A model generated the notes under the pieces. The model did not search any database and was not told the origin of the DNA. It was given only the letters and a program-made list of their open reading frames with translations. From positions 3,658,001 to 3,722,000 of the forward strand of contig NZ_AP022598.1 of the NCBI RefSeq assembly GCF_010725485.1: 64,000 nt of DNA, in the 5' to 3' direction. The stretch comes from Mycolicibacterium parafortuitum. GTDB lineage: Bacteria; Actinomycetota; Actinomycetes; Mycobacteriales; Mycobacteriaceae. This document shows, one piece after another, positions 1 to 10,067 of the stretch. The translations under genes were made by a program, and so were the position numbers. How positions within the stretch are numbered: the first letter of the stretch is position 1; each line of letters begins with the position of its first letter.

Positions 1-428
1 TCTCGGGCGATCTGGTGCTGGCCGCGCAGTCGGCGTCGTTCACGATGGCCTACACGCGGGTCGGGCTCAGCCCCGACGGCAGCGCGTCGTACTTCCTGCC
101 GCGCCTCATCGGCGTCACCAAGACCAAGGAACTGATGCTGACCAACCGGACGCTGTCCGCCGACGAGGCGTCCCGCTGGGGTCTGGTGACCGAGGTCGTC
201 GCCGACGACGAACTCGCCACCCGCGCCGATGAACTCGCCGCGCAGATGGCCGCGACCGCGGCCGGGTCCAACGGGGGAGTCAAGGCGCTGCTACTGGACA
301 CCTTCTCCAACGGCCTCGAACAACAGATGGAGCTCGAAGGACGGCTCATCGCGCGGCGCGCCGAGTCCGCCGACGGCCGCGAAGGTGTCGACGCGTTCCT
401 GGCGAAGCGCAAGCCCGCCTTCGGCTAG
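1..428 (+). CDS. Enoyl-CoA hydratase/isomerase family protein, C-terminal part (5' end outside window)
   Basis: The reading frame is open from base 3 to the TAG at 426-428 and gives about 141 C-terminal residues of a crotonase-fold protein. The stretch [20 protein letters not shown] followed by LPRLIG is typical of the region after the oxyanion-hole glycine, and the C-terminal helices end in [11 protein letters not shown], a common crotonase ending. Members hydrate or isomerise acyl-CoA in fatty acid or aromatic degradation; the substrate cannot be read from this fragment. Its stop codon is interlocked with the panB stop in the shared CTAG at 425-428, so the two genes converge with no space for a terminator. 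Confidence 0.88.
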   Translation, partial: SGDLVLAAQSASFTMAYTRVGLSPDGSASYFLPRLIGVTKTKELMLTNRTLSADEASRWGLVTEVVADDELATRADELAAQMAATAAGSNGGVKALLLDTFSNGLEQQMELEGRLIARRAESADGREGVDAFLAKRKPAFG

Positions 429-1267
429 TAGGAGTGCTCCTCGGCGGGAAAGACGCCGGTGGCCACTTCGCGGGCGTATTCGGTGGCGGCGCGGCGCAAT
501 TCGTCGCCGACCGTACCGAAGCGCTTGACGAACTTCGCGGTCTTGCCGTTGGTCATGCCCGCCATGTCCTGCCACACCAGGACCTGCCCGTCGCAGTTGG
601 GCCCGGCACCGATACCGACGGTGGGGATGGTCAGCTTGCCGGTGATCTGGGTGGCCAGCTCGGCGGGCACCATCTCCATCACCACCGCGAACGCACCGGC
701 CTCCTGGACCGCGATCGCGTCGTGGATGGTCTGCTCGGCGGCGTCGCCGCGGCCCTGGACACGGAAACCGCCGAGGCCGTTGACGCTCTGCGGAGTGAAG
801 CCGATGTGGGCCATCACCGGGATGCCCGCGGCGGTGACCGCCGCGATCTGCTCGGCGACACGTTCGCCGCCTTCGAGCTTGACCGCATGCGCGCCGGTCT
901 CCTTGAGCATGCGGGTCGCGGTGGCCAGCGCCTGCTGCGGGCCGGCCTCGTAGCTGCCGAACGGCAGGTCGGCCACCACCAGGGCGTGCGGCGCGCCGCG
1001 GACGACGCCACGCACCAGCGGGATCAGTTCGTCGAGGGTGACCGGGACGGTGGTGTCGTAGCCGTACACCACATTGGCCGCGGAGTCCCCGACCAGCAGA
1101 ACGGGGATCTCGGCCTGGTCGAACACGGCGGCCGTGGAGTAGTCGTACGCGGTCAGCATGGCCCACTTGTGGCCTTCGGACTTCCACTTGTGCAGGTGAT
1201 GGGTGCGCACTTTCACGCGCGGCTTGGAGGTCTCGGCGACAGCACCGTACACGGACTGTTCAGACAT
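425..1267 (-). CDS. panB: 3-methyl-2-oxobutanoate hydroxymethyltransferase (ketopantoate hydroxymethyltransferase)
   Basis: PanB transfers a hydroxymethyl group from 5,10-methylene-tetrahydrofolate to 2-oxoisovalerate, the first committed step to pantothenate and CoA. The 280-residue length is normal for the family. Visible hallmarks are the Mg-binding [20 protein letters not shown] segment (about residues 57-76), the KLEGGE motif and the C-terminal [14 protein letters not shown]. The ATG at 1267 has a GAGGGGA ribosome site about 6 nt upstream. It is divergent from the downstream lipoprotein protease gene across roughly 180 bp. A panB-caeA pair is, as I recall, also found in M. tuberculosis (Rv2225-Rv2224c). 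Confidence 0.96.
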   Translation of the reverse strand: MSEQSVYGAVAETSKPRVKVRTHHLHKWKSEGHKWAMLTAYDYSTAAVFDQAEIPVLLVGDSAANVVYGYDTTVPVTLDELIPLVRGVVRGAPHALVVADLPFGSYEAGPQQALATATRMLKETGAHAVKLEGGERVAEQIAAVTAAGIPVMAHIGFTPQSVNGLGGFRVQGRGDAAEQTIHDAIAVQEAGAFAVVMEMVPAELATQITGKLTIPTVGIGAGPNCDGQVLVWQDMAGMTNGKTAKFVKRFGTVGDELRRAATEYAREVATGVFPAEEHSY

Positions 1268-1447
1268 CGTTGTCCCCTCATCGGGTTAGTCGTTTCGAAG
1301 CCTCGAGGCCACTGCAGGGTCCCCGGGATCGCTGACCCGTTCAGTGTGCCACCACGTCACGGTGAGTTGAACAACGCGTTAAGTGGATTTCCTCACACGC
1401 CCGTGGCCTGCCAGCACTGATTCCGACTCATGGCAGCATGTGGTCCC

Positions 1448-2983
1448 ATGAAGCTCAAGACCGGGATCGTTCGATCCGGCCTGATCCTGACGATGCCGGC
1501 GCTGCTGGTCGCCGGCTGCAGTCAGGTGGTGGACGGGGCCGCGACGATCTCGGTGCCGCGGCCGGGGTCGCCCATCGAATGGGGGCCGTGCGAGGCCGGA
1601 CCGTCGGATCAGACCGGAATACCGCCCGGTGCCGAGTGCGGCATGCTGTCGGTGCCGGTCGACTGGGACAAGGCCGACGATCCCGACGGTGACGTCGCGC
1701 AGCTCGCCCTGCTGCGGGTCAAGGCCACCGGGGACGACCCCATCGGGTCGCTTCTCGTCAATCCCGGCGGGCCCGGTAAGTCGGGCCGCGAATCCGCGGC
1801 GATGATGGCCTCGAAGCTGCCCGACGAGGTGCGCGAGAAGTTCGACATCGTCGGGTTCGACCCGCGCGGCGTCGCCGGCTCCAATCCGGCGGTGTGGTGC
1901 AACAGCGACGCCGACAACGACCGGCTGCGCGCCGACAACGTCGTCGAGTACACCGCCGAAGGCGTGGCGCACATCGAGAAGCTCACCAAGGAATTCGTCC
2001 AGCGCTGCTCCGACAAGATGGGCACCGACTTCCTCGCCAGCGTCGGAACCGCAAGCGTGGTGAAGGATCTCGACGCGCTGCGCCAGGCTCTCGGCGACGA
2101 GAAGCTGACCTACGTGGGCTACTCGTACGGCACCCGGATCGGCGCGGCCTACGCCGAGGAGTTCCCGCAGAACGTGCGGGCGATGGTGCTCGACGGTGCG
2201 ATCGACCCGAATGCCGACCCGGTGGAAGCCGACGTGCGGCAGGCCGCGGCGTTCCAGCAGGCGTTCGACGACTACGCCACCGACTGCGCGATCGACGAGA
2301 ACTGCCCGCTGGGCACCGATCCCGCCAAAGCCGTCGAGGTGTACCACTCGCTGGTCTGGCCTCTGGTCGACGAACCGGCCGAGACCCGCGATCCCCGCGG
2401 CCTCAGCTACAACGACGCGGTGGTCGGCACCATCCTGCCGCTGTACTCGCCGGCGTTGTGGCGGCACCTGACCCAGGGGCTCACCGAGATCCAGGAAGGC
2501 CGCGGCGACACCATGCTGGCGCTGGCCGACCTGTACATGGAGCGCAACGCCCAGGGGCAGTACACGAACAGCACCGATGTGCGCATCGCGGTGAACTGCA
2601 TGGACAAGCCCGCGATCACCGACCGCGCGACGCTCGTCGAACAGGACCGCCGGGTGCGTGAGGCGGCCCCGTTCATGGCCTACGGCGAATTCACCGGGCT
2701 GGCGCCGTTGCCGACGTGCGCGTTCTGGCCGGTGCCGCCGACCAGCGAGCCCCACGAGATCAGTGTGACCGGCCTCCCGCCGATCCTGGTGATATCCACC
2801 ACCAACGATCCGGCCACCCCGTACCAGGCCGGCGTCGACCTCGCCCGCCAGCTCGGCGGCACCCTGGTCACCTTCGAGGGCACCCAGCACACCGTTGCGC
2901 TGCAAGGGGATTCCTGCGTCGACGACATCGTGACCCGTTACCTGGTGGACGTGACGGTCCCGCCGCCGGACACCAGGTGCTGA
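1448..2983 (+). CDS. caeA: CaeA/Hip1-type lipoprotein serine protease (alpha/beta-hydrolase, tripeptidyl aminopeptidase family)
   Basis: A cell-envelope serine hydrolase of the CaeA/Hip1 (Rv2224c) family, implicated in mycobacteria in envelope integrity and proteolysis of secreted proteins. The start at 1448 gives a lipoprotein signal: KLK n-region, hydrophobic core and lipobox LVAGC; an in-frame ATG at 1430 would add six residues. The mature part shows the family's paired Cys, LLVNPGGPGKSG (oxyanion region), nucleophile Ser in VGYSYGTRIG, catalytic Asp in TTNDPATPY and His in GTQHTVAL. All three triad residues are present. The GTG of the next gene overlaps its stop by 7 bp, and a second paralog lies 478 bp downstream. 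Confidence 0.93.
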   Translation: MKLKTGIVRSGLILTMPALLVAGCSQVVDGAATISVPRPGSPIEWGPCEAGPSDQTGIPPGAECGMLSVPVDWDKADDPDGDVAQLALLRVKATGDDPIGSLLVNPGGPGKSGRESAAMMASKLPDEVREKFDIVGFDPRGVAGSNPAVWCNSDADNDRLRADNVVEYTAEGVAHIEKLTKEFVQRCSDKMGTDFLASVGTASVVKDLDALRQALGDEKLTYVGYSYGTRIGAAYAEEFPQNVRAMVLDGAIDPNADPVEADVRQAAAFQQAFDDYATDCAIDENCPLGTDPAKAVEVYHSLVWPLVDEPAETRDPRGLSYNDAVVGTILPLYSPALWRHLTQGLTEIQEGRGDTMLALADLYMERNAQGQYTNSTDVRIAVNCMDKPAITDRATLVEQDRRVREAAPFMAYGEFTGLAPLPTCAFWPVPPTSEPHEISVTGLPPILVISTTNDPATPYQAGVDLARQLGGTLVTFEGTQHTVALQGDSCVDDIVTRYLVDVTVPPPDTRC

Positions 2984-3426
2984 CGATCTCGGTGGTCGGC
3001 GAGGCCGACCTGGGTGAGCTCGCGCCGATGATGCGTTCGTACTGCGAGTTCTACGAGGTCGACCCACCCGATGAGGACCTCGCCGCGATGGCGCGCGCGC
3101 TGATCGCCGAACCCGCCGAGGGACTGCAACTGATCGCGCGCGCAGCCGATGCGACGCCGCTGGGGTTCGCGACGATCTTCTGGACGTGGCAGACCCTGTA
3201 CGCCGCGCGGGTCGGCGTCCTCAACGATCTGTACGTGGTGCCCGCGTCGCGCGGCGCCGGTACCGGCCGCGCGCTGATCGAGCACGGCCTGCGAGTGTGC
3301 CGCGAGCGCGGCGCAGCGCGGCTGGTGTGGGAGACCGCGCCCGACAACACGACGGCGCAACGGCTTTACGACGGGATCGGCGCCGAGAAGTCGACCTGGA
3401 TCAGCTACGAACTGGCCGTCCGATAA
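2977..3426 (+). CDS. GNAT family N-acetyltransferase
   Basis: A 149-residue GCN5-related N-acetyltransferase, expected to move acetyl from acetyl-CoA to an amine; the acceptor is unknown. The pyrophosphate-binding motif A is clear in LNDLYVVPASRGAGTGRALI (about residues 81-100), and motif B includes WETAPDNTTAQRLYDGIGAE, typical of the fold's C-terminal half. I chose the GTG at 2977, which overlaps the caeA stop and reads into the first beta strand (LTISVVGEADL); the longer upstream frame only mirrors caeA. It sits between two CaeA-type protease genes, and I do not recall a GNAT at this place in M. tuberculosis. Confidence 0.88.
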   Translation: MLTISVVGEADLGELAPMMRSYCEFYEVDPPDEDLAAMARALIAEPAEGLQLIARAADATPLGFATIFWTWQTLYAARVGVLNDLYVVPASRGAGTGRALIEHGLRVCRERGAARLVWETAPDNTTAQRLYDGIGAEKSTWISYELAVR

Positions 3427-3460
3427 CAGCCCGGTCACCGTTGGGCTCCAGGGGGAGACG

Positions 3461-4990
3461 GTGCCGCGCAGCCGTGCGACGATGACAGCCATGCTGCGCG
3501 CCGTACGGATGATTGCGGCGCTCGCGCTGATCGCGGCGGTGCTGTGCCCGTCGGCCTCAGCGGCGCCTGATACGTATACCGCTGCGCCCGTGTGGGGTTC
3601 GTGCAGCCAGTTCTTCCCCGTCGGCCCGGTCCGCGTCCCGACCGCACAGTGCGGGACGGTGGCCGTGCCGATCGACTACGCCGACCCCGACGGCGCGAAG
3701 GTCCAGTTGGCCGTGATCCGGATCCCGGCCAGCGGGCAGCGCATCGGCACGCTCGTGGTCAACCCCGGCGGGCCGGGCGCGTCGGCGGTCGACACCGTCG
3801 CGTCGATGGGTCTGGCGGTCGGCGGCAGTGAGATCGGCCGCGCCTTCGACCTCGTCGGGATCGACCCGCGCGGCGTCGGACATTCCACCCCGCAACTGCG
3901 CTGCCGCACCGACGCCGAGTTCGACGCGTTCCGGACCGAGCCGATGGTCGACTACAGCCCCGGCGGCGTCGCGCACATCGAAGGCGTCCTGCAGCGGTTC
4001 GCCGACGGGTGCCTGAACCGGATGGGTCCCGAGTTCCTCGCCGGGGTCGGCACCGCCACCGCGGTGCGCGACATGGACGTCGTCCGGGAGGCGCTGGGGG
4101 AGAGCCAGATCAACTATCTCGGGTTCTCCTACGGCACCCAGCTCGGCGCCGTGTACGCCGCGCGCTATCCCGACCGGGTGCGGACCATGGTCCTCGACGG
4201 CGCCGTCGACCCCGGTCTGGCGCCGATCGACGAGAGCCTGACCCAGAGCGCAGGCTTCCAGCGCGCGTTCGACAGGTACGCCGCCGACTGCGCGAAATCG
4301 GCCGGGTGCCCGCTGGGTACCGATCCGGGGCAGTTCGTCGCTCGCTTCCATCAGCTCGTCGACCCGTTGGTGGCCGGCCCCGCCGCGACCACCGATCCGC
4401 GCGGGCTGAGCTATCAGGATGCGATCACCGGCACCGTCAGCGCGCTGTACTCGCCCCGGTTCTGGCCGTATCTGACCAGTGGCCTGCTCGGGTTGCAGCG
4501 CGGCACCGACCCCGGTGATCTCCTGCTGCTCGCCGATGACTATCAGCGTCGCGACCGCGACGGGCACTACAGCAACCAGCAGGACGCGTTCACCGCGATC
4601 CGTTGTGTGGACGCCGATTTCCCGACCGACCCGCACGCGTGGGCCGAGGCCGACCGGCGCTCCCGCGAGGCCGCGCCGTTCCTGTCCTACGGGCAGTTCA
4701 CCGGTTTCGCACCGCGCGATGTCTGCGCGCTGTGGCCCGTGCCCGCGACCTCGGTGGTCGGGGACGTGACCTCCCCGGGGCCGGGCAAGGTCGTCGTCGT
4801 GTCCACCACCGGTGACCCGGCGACACCGTACGAGGAGGGCGTCGAGCTGGCGCGGCAGATGGACGCGCGGCTGATCACCTTCACCGGCTCCCAGCACACC
4901 GTGGTGTTCAACGGCGACGCCTGCGTCGACACCGCCGTCGTCGAATTCCTGCTCAACGCGACCCCGCCGGCGCCCGGGCTGCGCTGCTAG
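3461..4990 (+). CDS. Secreted CaeA/Hip1-family serine protease, paralog of the upstream gene (Rv2223c-like)
   Basis: A 509-residue paralog of the upstream CaeA-like protein along its whole length. Catalytic residues are intact: Ser in LGFSYGTQLG, Asp in TTGDPATPYE and His in GSQHTVVF; the oxyanion region LVVNPGGPGAS is also kept. Unlike its neighbour it has a normal signal peptide (hydrophobic MIAALALIAAVL, then a SASA-type cleavage region) and no proper lipobox, so it is probably released rather than lipid-anchored. The GTG at 3461 is supported by a GGGGGAG ribosome site 5 nt upstream; ATGs at 3482 and 3491 are alternatives. Followed by glnA2, as in M. tuberculosis. Confidence 0.9.
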   Translation: MPRSRATMTAMLRAVRMIAALALIAAVLCPSASAAPDTYTAAPVWGSCSQFFPVGPVRVPTAQCGTVAVPIDYADPDGAKVQLAVIRIPASGQRIGTLVVNPGGPGASAVDTVASMGLAVGGSEIGRAFDLVGIDPRGVGHSTPQLRCRTDAEFDAFRTEPMVDYSPGGVAHIEGVLQRFADGCLNRMGPEFLAGVGTATAVRDMDVVREALGESQINYLGFSYGTQLGAVYAARYPDRVRTMVLDGAVDPGLAPIDESLTQSAGFQRAFDRYAADCAKSAGCPLGTDPGQFVARFHQLVDPLVAGPAATTDPRGLSYQDAITGTVSALYSPRFWPYLTSGLLGLQRGTDPGDLLLLADDYQRRDRDGHYSNQQDAFTAIRCVDADFPTDPHAWAEADRRSREAAPFLSYGQFTGFAPRDVCALWPVPATSVVGDVTSPGPGKVVVVSTTGDPATPYEEGVELARQMDARLITFTGSQHTVVFNGDACVDTAVVEFLLNATPPAPGLRC

Positions 4991-5054
4991 CGATGGCCGG
5001 CGCACGATCATGGCAACGCCTTCGCCGTGTAACACGGATTTAACAGCTCCGACC

Positions 5055-5060
5055 TAGGCT
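5055..5060 (+). promoter_or_regulatory. Predicted -10 box (TAGGCT) for leaderless glnA2
   Basis: TAGGCT fits the mycobacterial -10 consensus TANNNT and ends 6 nt before the glnA2 ATG. There is no Shine-Dalgarno sequence in between, so transcription would begin at the start codon. Confidence 0.6.
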
Positions 5061-5066
5061 GCGGAC

Positions 5067-6407
5067 ATGGATCGGCAGAAGGAATTCGTGCTGCGCACGC
5101 TGGAGGAACGCGATATCCGCTTCGTCCGGCTGTGGTTCACCGACGTCCTCGGATACCTGAAGTCGGTCGCCATCGCGCCCGCCGAACTCGAGGGCGCCTT
5201 CGAAGAGGGCATCGGCTTCGACGGCTCGTCGATCGAGGGTTTCGCGCGCGTCTCCGAGGCCGACATGGTCGCCCGCCCGGATCCGTCCACCTTCCAGGTG
5301 CTGCCGTGGGCCGACAGCTCCGGCAAGCACCACTCGGCGCGCATGTTCTGCGACATCACCATGCCCGACGGCTCGCCGTCCTGGGCGGACTCGCGCCACG
5401 TCCTGCGCCGCCAGCTGGCGAAGGCCTCCGATCTCGGGTTCTCCTGCTACGTGCACCCCGAAATCGAGTTCTTCCTCCTCAAGCCCGGAGCCGACGACGG
5501 CACGCCGCCGATCCCGGCCGACAACGGCGGCTACTTCGACCAGGCCGTGCACGATTCGGCGCCGAACTTCCGCAGGCACGCCATCGACGCCCTCGAGCAG
5601 ATGGGCATCTCGGTGGAGTTCAGCCACCACGAGGGCGCGCCGGGCCAGCAGGAGATCGATCTGCGCTACGCCGACGCGCTGTCGATGGCCGACAACGTGA
5701 TGACGTTCCGGTACCTCGTCAAGGAGGTCGCCCTCGGTGACGGCGTGCGGGCGTCGTTCATGCCCAAGCCGTTCGCCGAGCACCCGGGGTCGGCGATGCA
5801 CACGCACATGAGCCTGTTCGAGGGCGATACGAATGCCTTCCACAGCCCCGACGACCCGCTGCAGCTCTCCGATGTCGGAAAGTCGTTCATCGCGGGCATT
5901 CTCGAGCACGCCAACGAGATCAGCGCCGTCACCAACCAGTGGGTGAACTCCTACAAGCGGCTGGTGCACGGCGGCGAGGCCCCGACTGCCGCGTCGTGGG
6001 GGGCCGCCAACCGGTCGGCCCTGGTGCGCGTCCCGATGTACACGCCGCACAAGGTGTCGTCGCGGCGGGTGGAGGTGCGCAGCCCGGACTCGGCCTGCAA
6101 CCCGTACCTGACCTTCGCGGTGCTGCTGGCCGCCGGTCTGCGCGGTATCGAGAAGAACTACGTGCTCGGCCCCGAGGCCGAGGACAACGTCTGGAGCCTG
6201 ACTCCCGAGGAGCGGCGCGCGATGGGCTACAAGGAACTGCCCGGTTCGCTCGGCGTCGCGCTGACGGAGATGGAGAACTCCGAGCTGGTCGCCGAGGCGC
6301 TCGGCGAGCACGTGTTCGACTTCTTCCTGCGCAACAAGCGCCGCGAGTGGGAGAACTACCGCAGCCACGTGACGCCGTTCGAGCTGAAGAACTACCTGTC
6401 GCTGTAG
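5067..6407 (+). CDS. glnA2: Glutamine synthetase GlnA2, non-adenylylated type
   Basis: A 446-residue type I glutamine synthetase, the same length as M. tuberculosis GlnA2 (Rv2222c). GS makes glutamine from glutamate, ammonia and ATP in the cytosol as a dodecamer. Hallmarks are [15 protein letters not shown], the metal/glutamate-binding FLLKPG and [16 protein letters not shown] segments, and the [13 protein letters not shown] block. At the position where regulated enzymes carry the adenylylated Tyr, this protein reads [11 protein letters not shown], with Trp instead, so GlnE control is not expected. It is followed after 31 bp by glnE. The 5' end looks leaderless. Confidence 0.96.
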   Translation: MDRQKEFVLRTLEERDIRFVRLWFTDVLGYLKSVAIAPAELEGAFEEGIGFDGSSIEGFARVSEADMVARPDPSTFQVLPWADSSGKHHSARMFCDITMPDGSPSWADSRHVLRRQLAKASDLGFSCYVHPEIEFFLLKPGADDGTPPIPADNGGYFDQAVHDSAPNFRRHAIDALEQMGISVEFSHHEGAPGQQEIDLRYADALSMADNVMTFRYLVKEVALGDGVRASFMPKPFAEHPGSAMHTHMSLFEGDTNAFHSPDDPLQLSDVGKSFIAGILEHANEISAVTNQWVNSYKRLVHGGEAPTAASWGAANRSALVRVPMYTPHKVSSRRVEVRSPDSACNPYLTFAVLLAAGLRGIEKNYVLGPEAEDNVWSLTPEERRAMGYKELPGSLGVALTEMENSELVAEALGEHVFDFFLRNKRREWENYRSHVTPFELKNYLSL

Positions 6408-6426
6408 ATCCCGATCGGGTCCGCGC

Positions 6427-6432
6427 TACCTT
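6427..6432 (+). promoter_or_regulatory. Predicted -10 box (TACCTT) for leaderless glnE
   Basis: TACCTT lies 6 nt upstream of the glnE GTG in the short gap after glnA2. It would give glnE its own leaderless transcript in addition to read-through from glnA2. Confidence 0.55.
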
Positions 6433-6438
6433 GTTGGC

Positions 6439-9414
6439 GTGGCCAAACCCGCGACGCAGCGACCCAAGCTGCCCGGAGTCGGTCGGCTCGGGCTCGTAGA
6501 ACCCAAGGCGCAGGCCGATCTCGACGGACTCGGATGGAACACCGACGTCCACGTCGAACTGTTGTGGTCGCTCTCGCGCGCCCCGGACGCCGACACCGCT
6601 CTCAAGGCGATCGTGCGGCTGTCCGAGGCGCTCGGCCCCGACTGGGCCGACCTGGACGCCGCGCTGCTCAAGGACCGCTCGCTGCGCGGCCGACTGTTCG
6701 GTGTGCTGGGGTCCTCGCTCGCGCTGGGCGACCACCTGGTCGCCAACCCGCAATCCTGGCGGCTGCTGGCCGGTGCCGTATCGCTACCGGTGCCACACGA
6801 ACTGCGCGAGATGTTCGCCGAGGAAGCCGCGAAGACGGACAACCCCACCACGGCGGTGCCTCCGCTGCGCACGCTCTACCGCGACCGGCTGCTCGTGCTG
6901 GCCGCCCTCGACGTCGCGTCGGTGGTGGAGAACGAGCCGGTGCTGCCGTTCACCGTCGTCGGCGAGCACCTCTCCGACCTCGCCGACGCGGCGCTGGCCG
7001 CCGCGTTGCAGGTGGCCACCGCGTCGGTCTGCGGCGACAAACCGGTGCCCGCGCTGACCGTGGTCGCGATGGGCAAGTGCGGTGCGCGGGAACTGAATTA
7101 CGTCAGCGACGTCGACGTCATCTTCGTCGCCGACGACGACTCGCACAGCAGCCTGACCACCGCGACCCGCATCGCGGGAGAGATGATGCGGCTGGCGTCC
7201 GAGGCGTTCTTCGAAGTGGACGCCGCGCTGCGCCCGGAGGGTAAGCGGGGTCAGCTGGTCCGCACCCTGGACTCGCACGTCGCCTACTACGAGCGCTGGG
7301 CCAAGACGTGGGAGTTCCAGGCGCTGCTGAAGGCGCGTCCGGCCGCCGGCGACATGGAGCTCGGCAAGCGCTATATCGACGCGCTGATGCCGATGGTGTG
7401 GACCGCATCCCAGCGCGAGGACTTCGTGCCCGAAGTGCAGGCGATGCGCAGGCGGGTGGAGGAACTCGTGCCCGCCGGGGTGCGTGACCGCGAGATCAAG
7501 CTCGGCACAGGCGGTCTGCGCGACGTCGAGTTCGCGGTGCAGCTGCTGCAGCTGGTACACGGCCGCAACGACGACTCGCTGCACGTCGCGTCGACCGTCG
7601 CCGCGCTGGCCGCGCTGGGAGAGGCCGGCTACATCGGGCGCGACGACGCCGCCAACATGACCGCGTCCTACGAATTCCTGCGGCTGCTCGAACACCGCCT
7701 GCAGCTGCAGCGCCTCAAGCGCACCCACATGCTGCCCGAGGCCGACGACGAAGAGGCGATGCGCTGGCTGGCGCGCGCCGCGCACATGCGTCCCGACGGA
7801 CGCCACGACGCGCTCGGGGTGCTGCGCGAGGAGCTCAAACGCCAGAGCCACCGGGTGTCTCGGCTGCACGCGAAGCTGTTCTATCAGCCGCTGCTCGAAT
7901 CGGTCACCCAGACGCCCCTTGGCATTTCGGACGTGATGAGCACCGAGGCCGCCGAACGCCAGCTGGCGGCACTGGGTTACGAGGGTCCGCAGAGCGCGCT
8001 GACCCACCTCGCGGCGTTGACCGGCGGGTCCGGCCGCCGTGGCCGGGTGCAGCAGGTGCTGCTGCCGACACTGCTGGACTGGCTGTCGGACACCCCCGAC
8101 CCGGATGCGGGGCTGCTGGCCTACCGCAGGTTGTCCGACGAACTCGCCGAGGCGCGGTGGTACCTGGGCACCCTGCGCGACGAGGGCGCGGTCGCCAAGC
8201 GGCTGATGCACGTGCTCGGCACGTCGGCGTATGTGCCCGAGCTTCTGATGCGCGCCCCCGAGGTGATCCAGCTCTACGCCGACGGACCCAACGGTCCCAA
8301 GTTGTGCGACGTCGACACCGAAAGCATCACAAAGTCGTTGGTGGCCTCGGCGGCCCGGCACACCGACCCGAGCCGGGCGATCGCGGCGGCGCGGTCGCTG
8401 CGGCGCCGCGAACTGGCGCGTATCGCGTCGGCCGATCTGCTCGGCATGCTGGACGTGACCGACGTCTGCAAGCAGCTCACCCTGGTGTGGGTCGCGGTGC
8501 TGCAGGCGGCACTGGACGCGGTGACACGCGCGAACACCCCGGAAAGCGGTGTGCCGGCACGGATCGCCGTGATCGGGATGGGCCGGCTCGGCGGCGGCGA
8601 ACTGGGTTACGGCTCCGATGCCGACGTGCTGTTCGTCTGCGAACCCCACGCGGGTGTCGAGGAGTCCGTCGCGGTGAAATGGGCGGTGTCGGTGGCCGAA
8701 CAGGTCCGTGCGCGGCTCGGCACACCGAGCGCGGACCCGCCGCTGGAAGTCGACGCGAATCTGCGCCCCGAGGGACGCAGCGGGCCGCTGGTGCGCACCC
8801 TGGCGTCCTACGAGGCGTACTACGCACAGTGGGCGCAGCCGTGGGAGACCCAGGCGCTGCTGCGGGCGCACCGGGTGGCCGGCGATCTGGAGCTCGGTGA
8901 GCGGTTCCTGCTGATGATCGACAAGACCCGGTACCCGGCCGGTGGCGTGTCGCCGGAGACCGTGCAGGAGATCCGGCGCATCAAGGCGCGGGTGGACGCC
9001 GAACGGCTGCCCCGCGGCGCGGACCCGAACACCCACACCAAGCTGGGGCGCGGCGGTCTCGCCGACATCGAGTGGACCGTGCAGCTGCTGCAGATGCGTT
9101 TCGCGCACAAGATCCCGGCGCTGCACACCACCTCGACGCTGGACACACTGAACGCGATCGGCGCCGCCGAGCTGATCGCCGAGGGCGACATCGAATTGCT
9201 GCGGGAGGCGTGGCTGACCGCGACGCGCGCCCGCAACGCGCTGGTACTGGTGCGCGGTAAGCCCACCGACCAGCTGCCGGGGCCGGGCAAGCTGCTCAAC
9301 GCGGTCGCGGTCGCCGCGGGCTGGCCCGACGGCGACGGCGGCGAGTTCCTGGACAACTATCTACGGGTGACGCGCCGGGCAAAAGCCGTGGTGCGGAAGG
9401 TTTTCGGCGGCTGA
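6439..9414 (+). CDS. glnE: Bifunctional glutamine synthetase adenylyltransferase/deadenylyltransferase
   Basis: A 991-residue GlnE, close to the family length. It adenylylates (inactivates) and deadenylylates glutamine synthetase according to nitrogen status. Two nucleotidyltransferase domains are visible: an N-terminal one with [20 protein letters not shown] and a C-terminal one with [20 protein letters not shown], each keeping the DxD metal pair. Each domain also has the family's E(V)DxxLRPEGxxGxLVRTL strand. The GTG at 6439 has no ribosome site and follows a -10 box. It lies between glnA2 and, after a 9-kb insertion, glnA1; GlnA1 is the only one of the two with the target tyrosine. Confidence 0.96.
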   Translation: MAKPATQRPKLPGVGRLGLVEPKAQADLDGLGWNTDVHVELLWSLSRAPDADTALKAIVRLSEALGPDWADLDAALLKDRSLRGRLFGVLGSSLALGDHLVANPQSWRLLAGAVSLPVPHELREMFAEEAAKTDNPTTAVPPLRTLYRDRLLVLAALDVASVVENEPVLPFTVVGEHLSDLADAALAAALQVATASVCGDKPVPALTVVAMGKCGARELNYVSDVDVIFVADDDSHSSLTTATRIAGEMMRLASEAFFEVDAALRPEGKRGQLVRTLDSHVAYYERWAKTWEFQALLKARPAAGDMELGKRYIDALMPMVWTASQREDFVPEVQAMRRRVEELVPAGVRDREIKLGTGGLRDVEFAVQLLQLVHGRNDDSLHVASTVAALAALGEAGYIGRDDAANMTASYEFLRLLEHRLQLQRLKRTHMLPEADDEEAMRWLARAAHMRPDGRHDALGVLREELKRQSHRVSRLHAKLFYQPLLESVTQTPLGISDVMSTEAAERQLAALGYEGPQSALTHLAALTGGSGRRGRVQQVLLPTLLDWLSDTPDPDAGLLAYRRLSDELAEARWYLGTLRDEGAVAKRLMHVLGTSAYVPELLMRAPEVIQLYADGPNGPKLCDVDTESITKSLVASAARHTDPSRAIAAARSLRRRELARIASADLLGMLDVTDVCKQLTLVWVAVLQAALDAVTRANTPESGVPARIAVIGMGRLGGGELGYGSDADVLFVCEPHAGVEESVAVKWAVSVAEQVRARLGTPSADPPLEVDANLRPEGRSGPLVRTLASYEAYYAQWAQPWETQALLRAHRVAGDLELGERFLLMIDKTRYPAGGVSPETVQEIRRIKARVDAERLPRGADPNTHTKLGRGGLADIEWTVQLLQMRFAHKIPALHTTSTLDTLNAIGAAELIAEGDIELLREAWLTATRARNALVLVRGKPTDQLPGPGKLLNAVAVAAGWPDGDGGEFLDNYLRVTRRAKAVVRKVFGG

Positions 9415-9440
9415 GCCGCCCGATTGGCCGGGGAGGCTGA

Positions 9441-10067
9441 GTGTTCCAGTTCGATCTGATCAGTGCCGAGGAGTATGACCGGGAGCGTGGCCGGTATGCG
9501 CCGCTGACCGATGCGCTGCGCGAACTCGTCGACGTCGGCCTCCACACCGACGTCGACGACGCGACGGTGCGCGAGGCGCTCGGGCACCTGGAGGCCGCCA
9601 CCGCGCTGCTGCGGCAGCGTGTGCGCGAGGAGCGGCCGGTGCTGCGGCACGCGGAGACCGGCCGCCCGGTCACCTGGGGCAACCCCGCGGTGGGTTTGCG
9701 CAATGCGATCAGCCCGCCGATCGTCGTCGAACATGACCTCGCCGGCCGGTGCTGGAGTGAGTTCACGCTCGGGCCCGTCTACGAAGGACCGCCGGGATGG
9801 GTGCACGGCGGCGTGTGCGCTCTGGTGCTCGACCAGCTCCTCGGCGAGGTCGCCAGCGACAGCCTGACCAAGGCCCGGTTCACCGGGACCATCAGCCTGC
9901 GCTACGTGCGCGGCACCCGGCTGGGACCGCTGCGGGCCGAGGCGTTCGTGGAACGCACCGAAGGCGCCAAGACGTTCGCCCGGGGGTACCTGATGGATGA
10001 CGAAGGGGTCACCGTCGAGGCCGACGGGGTGTTCATCACGCCGGCATGGGCGCGTGACGCCGGATGA
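9441..10067 (+). CDS. PaaI/hotdog-fold thioesterase family protein
   Basis: A 208-residue protein with a C-terminal hotdog thioesterase domain. The segment GPPGWVHGGVCALVLDQLLG (about residues 114-133) is the characteristic helix region of PaaI-like thioesterases, with the HGG turn that lines the active site, followed by the TGTISLRYVRGTRLGPLRAE strands. It should hydrolyse an acyl-CoA thioester; the substrate is unknown. The N-terminal ~60 residues (helical, Glu/Arg-rich) are a common mycobacterial extension. The GTG at 9441 has a GGGGAGG ribosome site 6 nt upstream. It overlaps the next gene by 4 bp (ATGA), so the two are co-translated. Confidence 0.82.
   Translation: MFQFDLISAEEYDRERGRYAPLTDALRELVDVGLHTDVDDATVREALGHLEAATALLRQRVREERPVLRHAETGRPVTWGNPAVGLRNAISPPIVVEHDLAGRCWSEFTLGPVYEGPPGWVHGGVCALVLDQLLGEVASDSLTKARFTGTISLRYVRGTRLGPLRAEAFVERTEGAKTFARGYLMDDEGVTVEADGVFITPAWARDAG

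Noticed and set aside
291..1187. 298-residue minus-strand frame overlapping panB and the hydratase
   Set aside because: It runs across both real genes in a different frame and consists of Arg/His/Gly-rich shadow sequence.
6784..9126. 780-residue open frame on the minus strand opposite glnE
   Set aside because: It mirrors glnE codons in a GC-rich gene, is rich in Arg/His/Gly and has no family motifs. Similar long frames opposite glnA1 (18250-19656), the amidohydrolase (20453-22225) and cobT/asnB were rejected for the same reason.
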